Assembly: GCA_031841125.1 (NCBI GenBank)
Contig: CM063106.1
Span: 45,621,806 to 45,685,805 of the forward strand
Direction of reading: 5' to 3'
Source: Acanthococcus lagerstroemiae
Taxonomy: Eukaryota > Arthropoda > Insecta > Hemiptera > Eriococcidae
Length of the DNA: 64,000 bases
The notes beneath the pieces were generated by a model, which ran no database searches, was not told the DNA's origin, and saw nothing but the letters and a program-made list of their open reading frames with translations. Shown in pieces: positions 37,301 through 49,300 of the stretch (position 1 is the stretch's first letter; each line of letters opens with the position of its first letter). Both the position numbers and the translations under genes were made by a program.

Positions 37301-40300
37301 CGAAAAATGTGAGACACGATTTTCGAAAGCAGTTATAGCTCACGGAAAACAAAATTGTCTGCTAAAACCAGCTGTACAAAAATGGACGATTTTCGAAACC
37401 TAAAATTTCGCAGAAATGTGCCATTTTCCGTTCATATTTCATTAAAATGTATTATTAGAAAAATTTTGCACCAACACTGTCTGGTGAAAGGGCGAAACTG
37501 GCGAATTTTGAGGAATGTTGGCGTTTCCAGACAGCTGGTCTGGCGACAGGGAAGAAGTAAAGTAACTTGATCAGTCACACTGTATTGGAGGTTTTCAAAA
37601 TATTGAAATATCGCTCTTCCTATAAGAATATCGATAGATATCGAACATTATCCGATAGTCAGAAAAACTCAATTATTCGATATTCAGCGGAAAAATTATT
37701 GATAGATAACGATATTTTTGATACGATATTTGCATCACTAGTGCTGGATACTCTAGTCCCAATGTTTCGCGTCTTGTCCCGGCTATTTTTGGGCATTGGC
37801 TCATGATATGGATCGAGATTTCTTCCTCTTCGGGCATCGCCCCATTTCGTCCGGGTCAGTAAGGGGAGATAAATTATTGAAGAAAATGAATAGTTTCATT
37901 GCAGCCCGATATAGAGTTCGATTACGTCCAGGCTCATAGTTTCATTGCGTCCCAGTCTATTTAGCGTCATCCAGAGTGCACCGCGAGAAGGCGGACCGAA
38001 CTACAGTCAAGACTTTCAATATACATCCAGATAATTACTCTTCAAAATCTGAATAAACCGCGGTACTGAAAACATGGAGGTGAGTGCACAACTTGCCTTG
38101 TTCAGAAATGCAGAAGAAAAAGCACCTATGTAGATTTAGGTCTTATTTGGAAAGCTAATAGAATTTTTGGCCAAAATGCAGCTTTAACCCTTTCGCTCCA
38201 AATTTTTTTCTCCAATTTGAATTATTTTTTTACGGGAAATTGTTGAATAGACCCATAATATGAATCCGGTGTCGGAGAATTTTTCGCTTCTCCTTGGCCC
38301 TCCAGAGTGGACCTGGGACAGCGTATGTCCCACTGGTAGTGTAATGAGAGTCGAAAAAATTATTTTTCTGAAACAACCACGCCATCTACCGAGACGTGAG
38401 TGAGCTAAGATATGCTTCTGTAGGTACTCTACCCGTGGGATACACTGTTTTCAACGTATATTTGACCCAGTAGAATTTTTCAAAACCCGTTGGAACAAAC
38501 TGTGTCCTGTTGAGAGCGAAAGGGTTAAGACCACTCACACTCTAAAAGACGCATTCAGATCGCGTTTCCTACTTTTTGTAAAGGCTATCAGATTCCGTTA
38601 GAACTCACTCAGACTCTTTCAGACTTGTTAAGCCTTGTTCGGCTCTGATGAGACTCATGCTGACTCTTTGAGATTTATCAGACCATATTTTGAGGCATGT
38701 GAGACTCACTCGGATTTGTTCAGACTTTTTGACTCCATTTAGACTCACTGGGGCTGGGCTATGACTCATATCCAGACTCTATCCTCGATTGACAAATAGA
38801 GGGTCATAAAGCCTCAGTACACAAAAACTCCAAAACAAGGACTTGAGGCAAAAGAATGCTTCTTTTTCAACCAATTAGAGCTCAGGACGCAAACAGAAAC
38901 GAGAACAACATGCTAGATGAGGTAATTTTATGACGTCACTTGGTCAAACACAATTTTATGATAGATGGAGTCGACCTATTAGGGAAGAGGACTTTTTGCA
39001 TTTCGGACGCAATCGAACCATGCGAAGCCAAGGGCAAAAACGGGACGCAATAGTGTGAGGGCTACTTTTCGGACGCAATCGGGCTTCTTCGTCCTCTTCT
39101 TCACAGTACCTACTGGAGCCGCTTTTCACCACAACTATTTCATGCCACATGTGTTTTGTGGCCCCATGACCAGTTAGTAGTCCGACCATAAGCGTTGCAT
39201 GTTCCCTGTCAAGCCCCAGTAGGAACTTGGCTTACTTACTGGGGCCGCCCTCTATCAGTGTTTTGCTGACTTTCATGCCACTGGCCAACTGCCAGTGCAT
39301 TTCCGTCTGCATATTTATCCAAGTCTCAACTCCGGATTTTATGACGCTGTATGCTACAGGAAGACACGGCCAGGGTGTTGCCAGTTCCTTTTTTATGCCC
39401 TCATTCGCTAGCTTGCCAGCGATCATGTTCCCTTTTATGCCGCAGTGTCCCGGTGTTCATAGTATGGTGACATGGTTCTCTTGAGCAAGCGTGTATGATT
39501 TGTTAACACACTCCGCCACCACCAGGGATGTAGTTTGGTGGGACGATAGTGCCTTAATAGCCGATTAACTGTAGGTACAGATATAGATCTACTTATTAAC
39601 AAGGCCCTTCTGCTGGCTTCTCTCAATGGCCACCGTGATCGCCAATCGCCATTACCTCTGCTTGGAGGATAGTGACGCCCTCGCCCAGTTCCGTTGAATA
39701 GTTGTCAGCGTATTTTGCATATATTCATGATTCTGATTCCTACACCTTGGTCATTCTTAGAGGCATCTGTAAACCACACATTCTCCTATTTTCCTAGAAT
39801 GCTTGGCCACCTCTTTTCCTAAGCCTGAGTGTGGGTATCAGCGCACGGTACGGCTTGCCAAAGAAGTGTTCCATCGCGATTCTATCCTTCGGCATCCCAA
39901 AACATGTGTCCATCATCCCCGCCATCTCCCATACCCTTCTGTGGCCTTTTTTTTTTTTTGGCCTGAAGGTTTAGTTAGCCCAGACGATAAGCCTCCATTA
40001 TCTCAGCTGCTTCTGTAGCAGTGTAAAGTGGTGGCAAGTTTAGGAGCCTCTCCAGAGTGCCGTAGTCGGCGCCGTTCCATTGCCCCCGTTGTCATCACGC
40101 ACGCGAGCCTTTACAAGTAGTCTAGTTCCTTTCTCGACTTTGGCCAAGTGGACCCGGCCCCACCACACAATAGCTGCATAATGTGATTCTGGAACGTATT
40201 ACACCCCGGTATATATATCCTGTGCATCATTTTGGGAAAGAGTCCCCAGGTCCTGCCGACGAAAGTGCGGCAAGCCTAAAGAGCCAAAATCCCTTTTCTT

Positions 40301-43300
40301 ATTTTCTCTGAGACGTGATCCCCCAGAGAGTTTTTCATCAAGATATATTCCTAAGTACTTCACCTATCCTGTGAGGGCTAGCGGTCTTCCCTTGTACTGC
40401 ACCTTGATCAACTTTTTGCCTTTCTTTTTGTGGGTGAGAAGGGTGATCTCAGTTTTGTCTGGGTTTATCGATAGCCTAGTTTTCGTACATCATTTTCCCA
40501 CTAATCGGAGTCCCCACTACGTTAACTCCGCGAAGGTTTCCGGAAATTTGCCGGTTACCACCACAGCTAAATCATCAGTGTAGCCCTGTGTGTACATTTT
40601 TTGATCATTTAACTCATCCAGGAAAATGTTCACCATTAGGCTCCACAGTAGGGGAGAGTACTCCCCCCCCCTGTGGACAGCCTCTGATGGTCGTTGCATG
40701 GATTTGTTCTTGTTGGCATGTTGTCTGGATTTCCCTGCCTTTTAGCATAGATACAATCCAGTTTATTAAGCTTTCTTTCACTTCTCTTTCCCTCAGGGCT
40801 GTTTTTATTGACTCGTGAGAGGTCGCGTCAAACGCTCCCTGTATATCCGTGAATGTTGCCAGGACATAATCTCCGCCAGTCATCCCTCTTTATTGCCGTA
40901 ACAAGTGAGTGCAGTGATAACTCTACCGATCTGCCTGCCCTATATACGTGCTGGTTTTCATGTAATGGGGACCTTTCCAGGGTAACCTCTCTTAAATGTC
41001 TGTCTATCAGCCTTTCCAAGGTTTTTAGCATGAATGATGAGAGACTTATCGGTCTGTAGGATTTGGCCTTGCAGGGGTGTGTGCCTGGTTTAGGCAAAAA
41101 CACCTCTCTCACGCCCCTCCGCGATTTTGGATTGCACCCTAGGGCTAATGATGCTTTGAGTACCCTAATGAACGGTCGTATTATGGTCCCTAGTCCTGTC
41201 GATAGACAGATTGGATATATTCCATCTGGGCCTGGTGCTTTGTACGGCGAGAATGTGTTTACCGCCCAACATACCCTGTTTGGTGTAACCACCTCCTTCG
41301 CCGTTTCCCAATCCGTTCCGCTTTGCATATGGTTGGCTCCGGCTGTGTGTTTTCTATGATATTTGCTCCCGGAAAGTTCGTGTCAATGAGGTGCTCTATT
41401 GCCTCTTTCGAGGTGGTAGAAAAACCACCTGTCGGGAGTTCGAGCGGCCCATCTTCCGCTCTCCTTTATTTACTGAGGAGTTTTTGCAAATTTCCTCTCA
41501 AGTAAGAGCTATTATAAAGGGTAACCTTCATCACATCTAAAATTTTTAGCTACCCCGTGCTTTTTCGCCGGAGGTATGATACTTTCTTACTTTTATTATA
41601 TTGATTTTAGATAGATAAATGACTGGAGTAAAATTTAAAAGAAAAAAAAAATTAATGGAGTGCTCCTAATAAGGTTTTAAATAACATTGGAATTAGCAGT
41701 GTTGTTAGCCTTCTATTTAAGTATAAGTTTCAGCAAATAGGCCCCATACGATACAAGTAGAGAGAGAGCGATTTTTCATTTTCTCACTTTGTTGTGACTT
41801 ATTAAATCAAGAAGTGCCTTACGTGTGTGTAAATTATTAAATATTTAAAATTTTGTTTTCAATTTAAATAATTCCCAAAACTATAAACCTCTACTAGAAA
41901 TTATTTGAAGGGGAAAAAAGTCGAAAATACCCTGATTTCGCCATTCATATCTCGTTAGGCTATTTGCCACTTTAAATGCTGTTTTACACCATCTACTGAA
42001 ATTTATTGTATTATTTTATGACAGGGTGATTCAGCTTCGTTCGAGAATATTTCAGTATTTGGTAGAACTGAGTGAGGTATTAGGTAATATTTTGTACTAC
42101 ATCATCATAATGCACCATGTTGAGTTCGTGGATCTTTACTAAAGAGAAGAGAATCCACGCGCAGATGCAGCATTTTATCCACTCGGGTCGAAGTGCGCAC
42201 TGCGCAGGTCATTTATCTTCTGTATTAAAGCGTAGGATCGTTTTTCAAGACACCCACCCTTTGAAATAAGTAGGTGTTTATAGACCCAATTATAATGGTG
42301 CACAATATCACTGATACGAATGGATTTTGAGTCAATTTACCCCCCCCCCCCTTACACACACACACAATCGAAAAATTTCGATTCGAAGATTGTTTTAAAC
42401 ATCTACATTTTTCGAATAACGGAGTATATTCTCGTGCTGTACTAATTAATTTGGATACAGATATTATATCGCTGTGGCATTGAATTAGCTTCGCCTAAGC
42501 TTACACATCTGGTATAAATACAATTATATCTAGTATAAAAAAGGATGAAGTCTGTCTCTGTATACATGGCATATTATACTGTTTTATCAGCGGATAATAA
42601 ATTTGTTAATGTGCAGCCGAAATCAATGTACGTCTGCTGGATTGTGTTTTTTTTTTCTTCCTGCGTTGGAAACATTAATACTCACTCGAGTTGACGTTAT
42701 CGTTAATATGTAAAAGTTTCGAAGGCGTGTGTAACTAAACCCAATGGCTGCATTGCTTTAGAAGAGGTAAATATGACCATTTTGTCCCCCTGGTGGATAG
42801 AATTCCGCGCCCTAGAGTTTCGAAGTACCTACGCCTGAGAGTGCGTGTAGGTTCCTTCGCAATAAGTGTGTGTGTGTGTGTGTGGGGGGGGGGGGTAGCC
42901 TTATAAACTTGCAATTCATTTTCTGCTGGCTCACCTTACTCACCTCCGGGACATATGATCGAAATGATGCACACAATAATTCACCCTACATTACGTATAG
43001 TTTCGAAGATGTCTGCTGAGGCTGTAACTTCAAAGGATGAGATCATCTTCTTTCAGGGAAACCGTTTGTTCTCGGTAATTCTGAAATACGATTAAAAATC
43101 CTAGAAATGTACGCAAGAAACTAAAAAGTCATCAGTTCCAAAAAATAAGAATTCGTCCTCTAGATAACTTTCTTCTCCTTTCGAAAGCGACCATCAGACC
43201 CTTTGTGTAGTGTTCTTTTTTATCTTACTCGATAGATTCTACAATTTGATTAACTGGTTTCAGTATACCTTCAAATTATATTTAAATTAACCTGGAACAC

Positions 43301-46300
43301 TTGACATTGATCTGAATATGTGTTTCAGGGCGGAAGAACGAAAATGCACCAATGCTCTGCACCCGGACTCGTACGGTCATTACAGGGAGGCGAAGTTCAC
43401 GCAAACGAAACACCACTGGTGGTGGAAAGCTAACCGCGTATTCAACGAATTAAATGTCACAAAAAACTTTACAGGTATCGCTTCTATACTGCTTGATTAT
43501 AGCGTAGTGTTAGAAGGACCAAGGAGATACATGTCCTCATTTTTTTGTCAGAAAATATTTTCTAAATGAGCTCCTATCCGTCCGTGGTATTGAATCTTAA
43601 ATTATAATTTACCTTCAAAAGCAGGGGGAAGACCAAGTTTTACCCTGTATTACCGTTACACAAAAATGACGAGATGTTGCAGGACGTTCAGCAGGAAAGC
43701 GGCGTCTGAAGTGCCTCAACTATTCAGTAGTTTTGGAGCGACTCACAAGAGTTTCGAAAAGAATTTTAAACATACACATCTATGATCTGGCTTTTTCGGG
43801 CTGGATCATGATTCTTCAATACTGTTTCAGACTCGTCCAAGAGTCCTCCTTCCTGGTTCGTTTGAGATTCATTTAAAACACTTCAAGACGCTTTGACTCT
43901 TCTGAAGAGGTGAACAAGTCTGAAAGAGCCATAAACATGTCTGGAAAGGTCTTAAAAGTCTAAAGAAAGTTTTGGGGTACAGATACAAAGCTTTGAAATT
44001 ACGAAAATATGCTTGGGGTTTCCTGAAAAAATGAATTTCGTTAAAGCATATAAAATTTTTTAGTTAATGAATTATATTTTACAATTCATAAAAACACTCT
44101 GGATTAACAGAGGAAAAATGAATAAACAAAATTATACGTAGAATCAAGATTTGAATTCTAAAAAAAATCTCTAAACTCTTGCAGGGCGGCCACTCGGTCA
44201 CTTTTTCAACCTTTGGTCACTTTAGGTAACCTTTCCAAAAATGGTCACTACAGTCAGGGCCGTACCGACGGAGAGGGTTTTAGGGGTTCAAACCCCTCCC
44301 ATTAGCCAAAAACAAAAAACGATGGGTTGAGACGGAGAAGAGGGCGGGCCTGTGATAAGGCCCCTCCCCCTTACTTAAATCCTGGGTACGGCTCTGATAA
44401 TAACAATAACAATAATAATACTATAATAAAAATATAATAAAATAAAGATCAACACTTGGCAAATTTGGCCAACTTCAGATTGGTCTTGGATATTTCCAAT
44501 CGATGGACATTTTTGAAATCTGAAACCAAAAATAAAAAAACAGAAAATAAGTATACACTTTTAAAATGTTTTCCAATAATTAAGAATCGACTTCCTTGAA
44601 TTGGCCAATTTGGCAAGACGTTTTGAAGGGAAAATTTTTCCGACATCTCCTATTGCTATGTCCATCCATCCAAGCGTGAAAAAACCTTGAAAATGACTGA
44701 TTTTTTTTCAGTTTAAATAGACGAAAAATCAAAAAACATTTCATTCACCGTGTTCACCATTTGAACTAATATGGTTCTGTTTGAAAAATTTGAACTATTC
44801 CCCCTTTCCCCTCAAATAACTCTAGTGAGGCCAATTATGAAAATTATTACTTTGAAATTTCTCGTATGTTATTTAGAATATTTCAAAAATGTACCTAGTT
44901 CATCGGAAAAGTGCAGGGCCGTAACCCCCACCCTCATGGCAAAAAAAAGACACAAAAAATGGGTTTGAGACGGAGAGGAGGGTGGATCTGTCACATTTTT
45001 TGTAAAAAGTATGAAAATGAGTTTCAAAAAATGTTGAAATTTTTGCCATATACATGCACGCAATTGGATAAATTTGAGGTATTTGTAGCCCCCCCCCCAT
45101 CAAGAAAAAATTCATCTTAATCGAAAAACACCCCCTGCTTAAATTTTGGGTACGGCCCTGACTACAGTCACTTTTTATGTAAGAAATCACCTTTTTTCTT
45201 TGAAATTCTTCTAAAGAACTCTAAAAGTCAAAACAATTTGAAGCTAGCATGTGGAAAAATTTCAAAAGATAACAAAATAAATTAGAATCGATATTTTACT
45301 TAGTAGCGCTCTCTATCGAAAACTGTCCATCTTACTGATCAGTAGTAGGACAGTAGCGCAGTATGTACTGTACTAACCACTAGGGCTCCAAAATATCGAG
45401 TATGTCTCATGCACACCTGACCTAAGTGACATTTTTACGAAAAATGAGTTTAATACATATATGTGACCTACCAGGAAGAATGGGACCTGAGCGCGAAAAT
45501 GTAAATTTTACAAGAGAACGGATAAACAAAATTGATAACATTTTCTCGTTATGGAGACACTCAACTTTGAAGACTTACAGCAGTTTGGGAAAATTCTTTA
45601 GAATTTTTTCGACAACACCACGTGAAAGAGCGGCCAAAAATTAGTCAAAAACAGTTGTTATCACAAAAATGATTTTTTTGCGGATAGGTTCCTTTCTTCC
45701 TGGCATGTCACATATTCTTATAATAGATCTCGATGTCCTCTATCGGGCTACACTTGCAAATAACGAATTACTTCTTTTTTTAGCCCGCTAGATGGCGTAA
45801 ACCATTTGAGCCACGTATAGGTATAACACAACGTTATTCATAATTTATTTTCAAATCGCTCTCCTGAAAAAAAAAGTTTGTGTCACTTAGGTAAAGTGTA
45901 CATGAGACACTCGGTATATTCTCGAAAAAACGGAAAATATGTGCATATTTTATGAGCATATTCTGCTGCAATTATGCCAGAAAACAACCTAGAAAATCAA
46001 ATTATGCAAAAATGTATATGGGTATCATTTTATCGGGAAAAATGAAAGGAAATGGATGGGAAACCTGATAATAGTTTAAGAAGATTCGTGAAAAATTTGA
46101 ACTTTTATTTAAAAAAAAAAAATTATTCTACATTATTAAATTCAAAGACAAAACCATTTATTCGATGTTCTTAACTTAAAACAGAAACGTTTATTCGAAA
46201 TTGTTAAATTCAAATAATCACAGTTAACATTTGAATTAGAATTGCAAGAAATGATTAAATTAATGTTGTTTCAAGTTGGAAAATATGAAGGATCGATTTA

Positions 46301-49300
46301 AGAGGCGAGAGAAGAAGAAACTACAAAAGAAGAAACCTACAGAAACTTTTTTGCATCACTTTCTTCCATAGATGTGCCTACTACTGTATAATATCACTAT
46401 TTTTTTTTAAGTTTTCGAGAAAAGTAGCATGTTGGTCTGATAGTTGTCACTTTTTTGGTAATTTTAGTCATTTTTCTAACTTTTTTGAGAAAAAAATTGA
46501 GTTGGCCGCCCTGCCCTTGAGAGTTACCTTAGAAATTTGAAATTCATTATAAATAAACTCTTGAAAATAAGGTAATGGAGACTATAATACTGAAGAAATA
46601 CAAGAACATTAATTCAATTTTCAAAAAATTCTCATTTGATGCAAAATTAGAATGTTTTATTAAAATATTAGTAAGCATAATTCTTAAAAATGTTTTGAAA
46701 ACTTGAAAATTATATAAAAAAAGAGATAATTTCTAAAACATTGTAAAAAAATTGGAGATTTTTATTTCACTTCAACCATGTTTCTGCAGAAGTTATGTTT
46801 CTTTCCCAGCGATATTTTGCTTCAAAATTATTTTGCCTCATAAATTTGGCTGAGTAACCTACGTGCAAATTTGCATTTGGTTTGTTCATATATATGTCAG
46901 TAGTCGGTAACAGTGATTATTGACCATTCTTCATTGCCTATGATATGATATAAGATTTATATAGAACGCATTAGGAATGTCTTCGACTTCCGAGTCGCCG
47001 GAACGTGAGTGGGCTGGGGAGAGCGGGGAAGGGGTACAAAGTATCACGAGTGCCTTCTCGAAAATCGGAAGAAAATGAGAAACTATTCAGCAAGTTGATG
47101 AAGAGACGCCTTGAGAGACTTCAGAGATGAGGTTTACAAAATTTGTTCTTAGCTCCGACTTCAAAAAAATTTTTGTCGCTTGTTTGCTTGTCGACTCAAA
47201 TTTTGTGCTCCGCCCCCTCTCCAAGAAACCTTTCGACGCCACTGTTCGGCTAATAGGATGATGTTATTTTTATACGTATTACGCCATTTCGTAATCACTT
47301 GGAAGTGAGTGTTGATGTCGAAGTGAGATCTTACCATCACCTTGATGAAATTTCGCGTACTTATCAGCCGTCGTTGGAATTAATGAGATAGGAGAGAAAG
47401 AGTGTGTTTAAAACGGACTTTCTATATGAACGTAATGTATGAGTCTTTTTGTAGATTTTTTGTTTTTTTGGACTTGAAATTCTGAGCGGCTGATCCAGTT
47501 AGCAGTTGTATCTTGATAGGCAGGAGGTGTTGACACATAACACTCTATTCACATCGAATTTTGAATGTATCTGTTTATTAAAAAAGTGTTAACCATGGCA
47601 ACCCCGTTGTTGTTCCTAGCCGCACAAAAATTTGTATGTTTGCTTTCTGATTCATGCGTACTTTAGTCCGAATGTCAATTATCCTTGAATACTTCGTTTT
47701 CAGTCAAAGAATTCTCAATACTCCTGTGTACAAATATTTGCCTCCTCCCACCGCAGAAGAAAGGGTTTAAGTATACCTTATATGTAGGCCCGATATCAGC
47801 ACCTAGTCTGAAATAATTACCTATACCAGTTTTCGATTGATAATGCGCCCACATAAACGAGTTTGAGCTTTCGCCTATAATTTACATTATATTAGTATTC
47901 GTCTTGGAGATTACAAACGAGCTCATGAGTTGATATTATGTGTACCGTGTGTGCCCATTCTGGCAAACACTCGGTTACATCGGAAATCGCGAATAAAAAG
48001 GACGGCGAATAGAAATGGTTGAAAATAAATGCATATTCATTCGTCGTTGGCTGTCATGTAGGCAACCACGGCTTATGTAGAATCTGCACGAAAGTGGAAA
48101 TGAAACATTTTCATCGCGTTCGACTTCAGTTTCGATCTCAGAATATCATCTCGCGTTATAATTGAACTAGACCTATTTGCTACCTATATGAGAATATTAT
48201 AATATCCGAAGAATAGACACATTAGAATTAACGCAGAAATAATTCAATTTACAGGTTTAGTCGTGTTCTTTGAAGAAGATCATTATGTTGCACCTGATTT
48301 CATTCACATGCTTAATTTGATGGAAACTGCCAGACAATCGCATTGCCCTCAGTGCAGAATTTTATCGCTCGGCTCGTACATTAAGACTGTTGATTTTGCG
48401 TCGGACTCGAAAAAGGTTAGCTGAGTATCACTCTATTAACCTGCATGGAGTCTCACAAAAAATAATGACAGAATTGAAAAGTTAGAAGATATCATGATTT
48501 TTTGGACATACCTGTGAAATATTTAATACCGTAGGTACTCGCTGAACAATGCACTGTGATTTAAATGCCAAAAACGTAAACTTCGTTCAGTTGAAACTTA
48601 GAGTATAAATATTATAATGATGGAGGGCTCATATTAGTATAACGGCGATATATAATCGCCATGTTCCAACATACACGGCGTTTTTGCTTATGCAACCCCT
48701 AACGCATTCTGATGTACATACCAGTGTATTGCAGCCAGCTGAAAGCTGAAAGCCAAAAGCCAAATTCAATCAAATTTTTACTGATAAGAGAAAAGCTGAA
48801 AGCCAGCTTTATTTGTTCCTTCACAAGCCAAAAGTCGAAAGAAGCCAAATTTTTCCAGCTTTCTTTTGGCTTCTCAAAAACTTATAAATGTGTGAGCTCT
48901 CATCAGTTTTCCTTGTGTGTGATATTTTTGAAAACTGCATTTTCCCTCCTTAAACTTTAAGACCTCAGCTCAGGTGTCAGTTGACGGCAAATTTCAGCAG
49001 TGTATTGCAGCCAGCCGAAAGCTGAAAGCCAAAAGCCAAATTCAGCGGAATTTTTAGTGATAATAGAAAAGCCGAAAGCCAGTCGAATTTTTCTTAAAAG
49101 CCGAAAGCAGAAAGCCAAATCCGTATTTTTCAAGGTCAAAAGTTTAAGACGAAAGCTAAAGCTAAAATTTTTAGCTGCAATACACTGGTACAGACTGCGC
49201 ATGCGTCAGAACTTGTTTTCGTTTCAGTTGTTTGCTCATAAAAATTAGGGACAATGTGTTATTCATCCCAGTAAAATTTGGGGAAATACTAAAAACTAAT

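Larger units (their letters stand above)
36307..37448. repeat. Inverted-repeat pair enclosing the 5S-like segment
   Basis: ATTTTAATGAAATATGAACGG (21 of 24 bases shown up to position 36327) is repeated inverted at 37425-37448. Removing the inserted 663 bp element leaves a unit of under 500 bases with these arms around the 5S-like region. This suggests that the 5S sequence is internal to a mobile unit. Confidence 0.5.
34896..37740. mobile_element. 2845 bp hAT-like element with perfect 8 bp TSD
   Basis: The termini are TAGTGATGCAA... and ...TTTGCATCACTA, flanked by GTGCTGGA at 34888-34895 and again at 37741-37748. Both subterminal regions are rich in ATATCGATA-type strings (34918-35010, 37605-37735). 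An 8 bp TSD with short TIRs is typical of hAT. No transposase frame is visible. The interior carries further elements: 35760-36133, a hairpin at 36192-36303, 36431-37093 and a 5S-like segment. It lies in MGAT2 intron 3. Confidence 0.85.
33353..43328 (+). other. MGAT2 intron 3
   Basis: 9976 bases, the longest intron. It hosts the 34125 MITE, the 2845 bp hAT-like nest, the piggyBac-like MITE and LINE copy C. 41520-43328 holds no recognisable feature except the TG microsatellite. Confidence 0.88.
44182..46513. mobile_element. Outer 2.3 kb element with CAGGGCGGCCA termini
   Basis: CAGGGCGGCCACTC at 44182 is matched inverted by GTTGGCCGCCCTG ending at 46513. GTCACTTT strings recur near both ends. 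The flanks ACTCTTG and CCCTTG are similar but do not give a clean 8 bp TSD. Other elements (44255-45160, 45394-45918) are nested inside. Confidence 0.6.
43475..48254 (+). other. MGAT2 intron 4
   Basis: 4780 bases, about half occupied by the 44182-46513 nest. 46514-48254 contains no recognisable element or gene. Confidence 0.88.
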
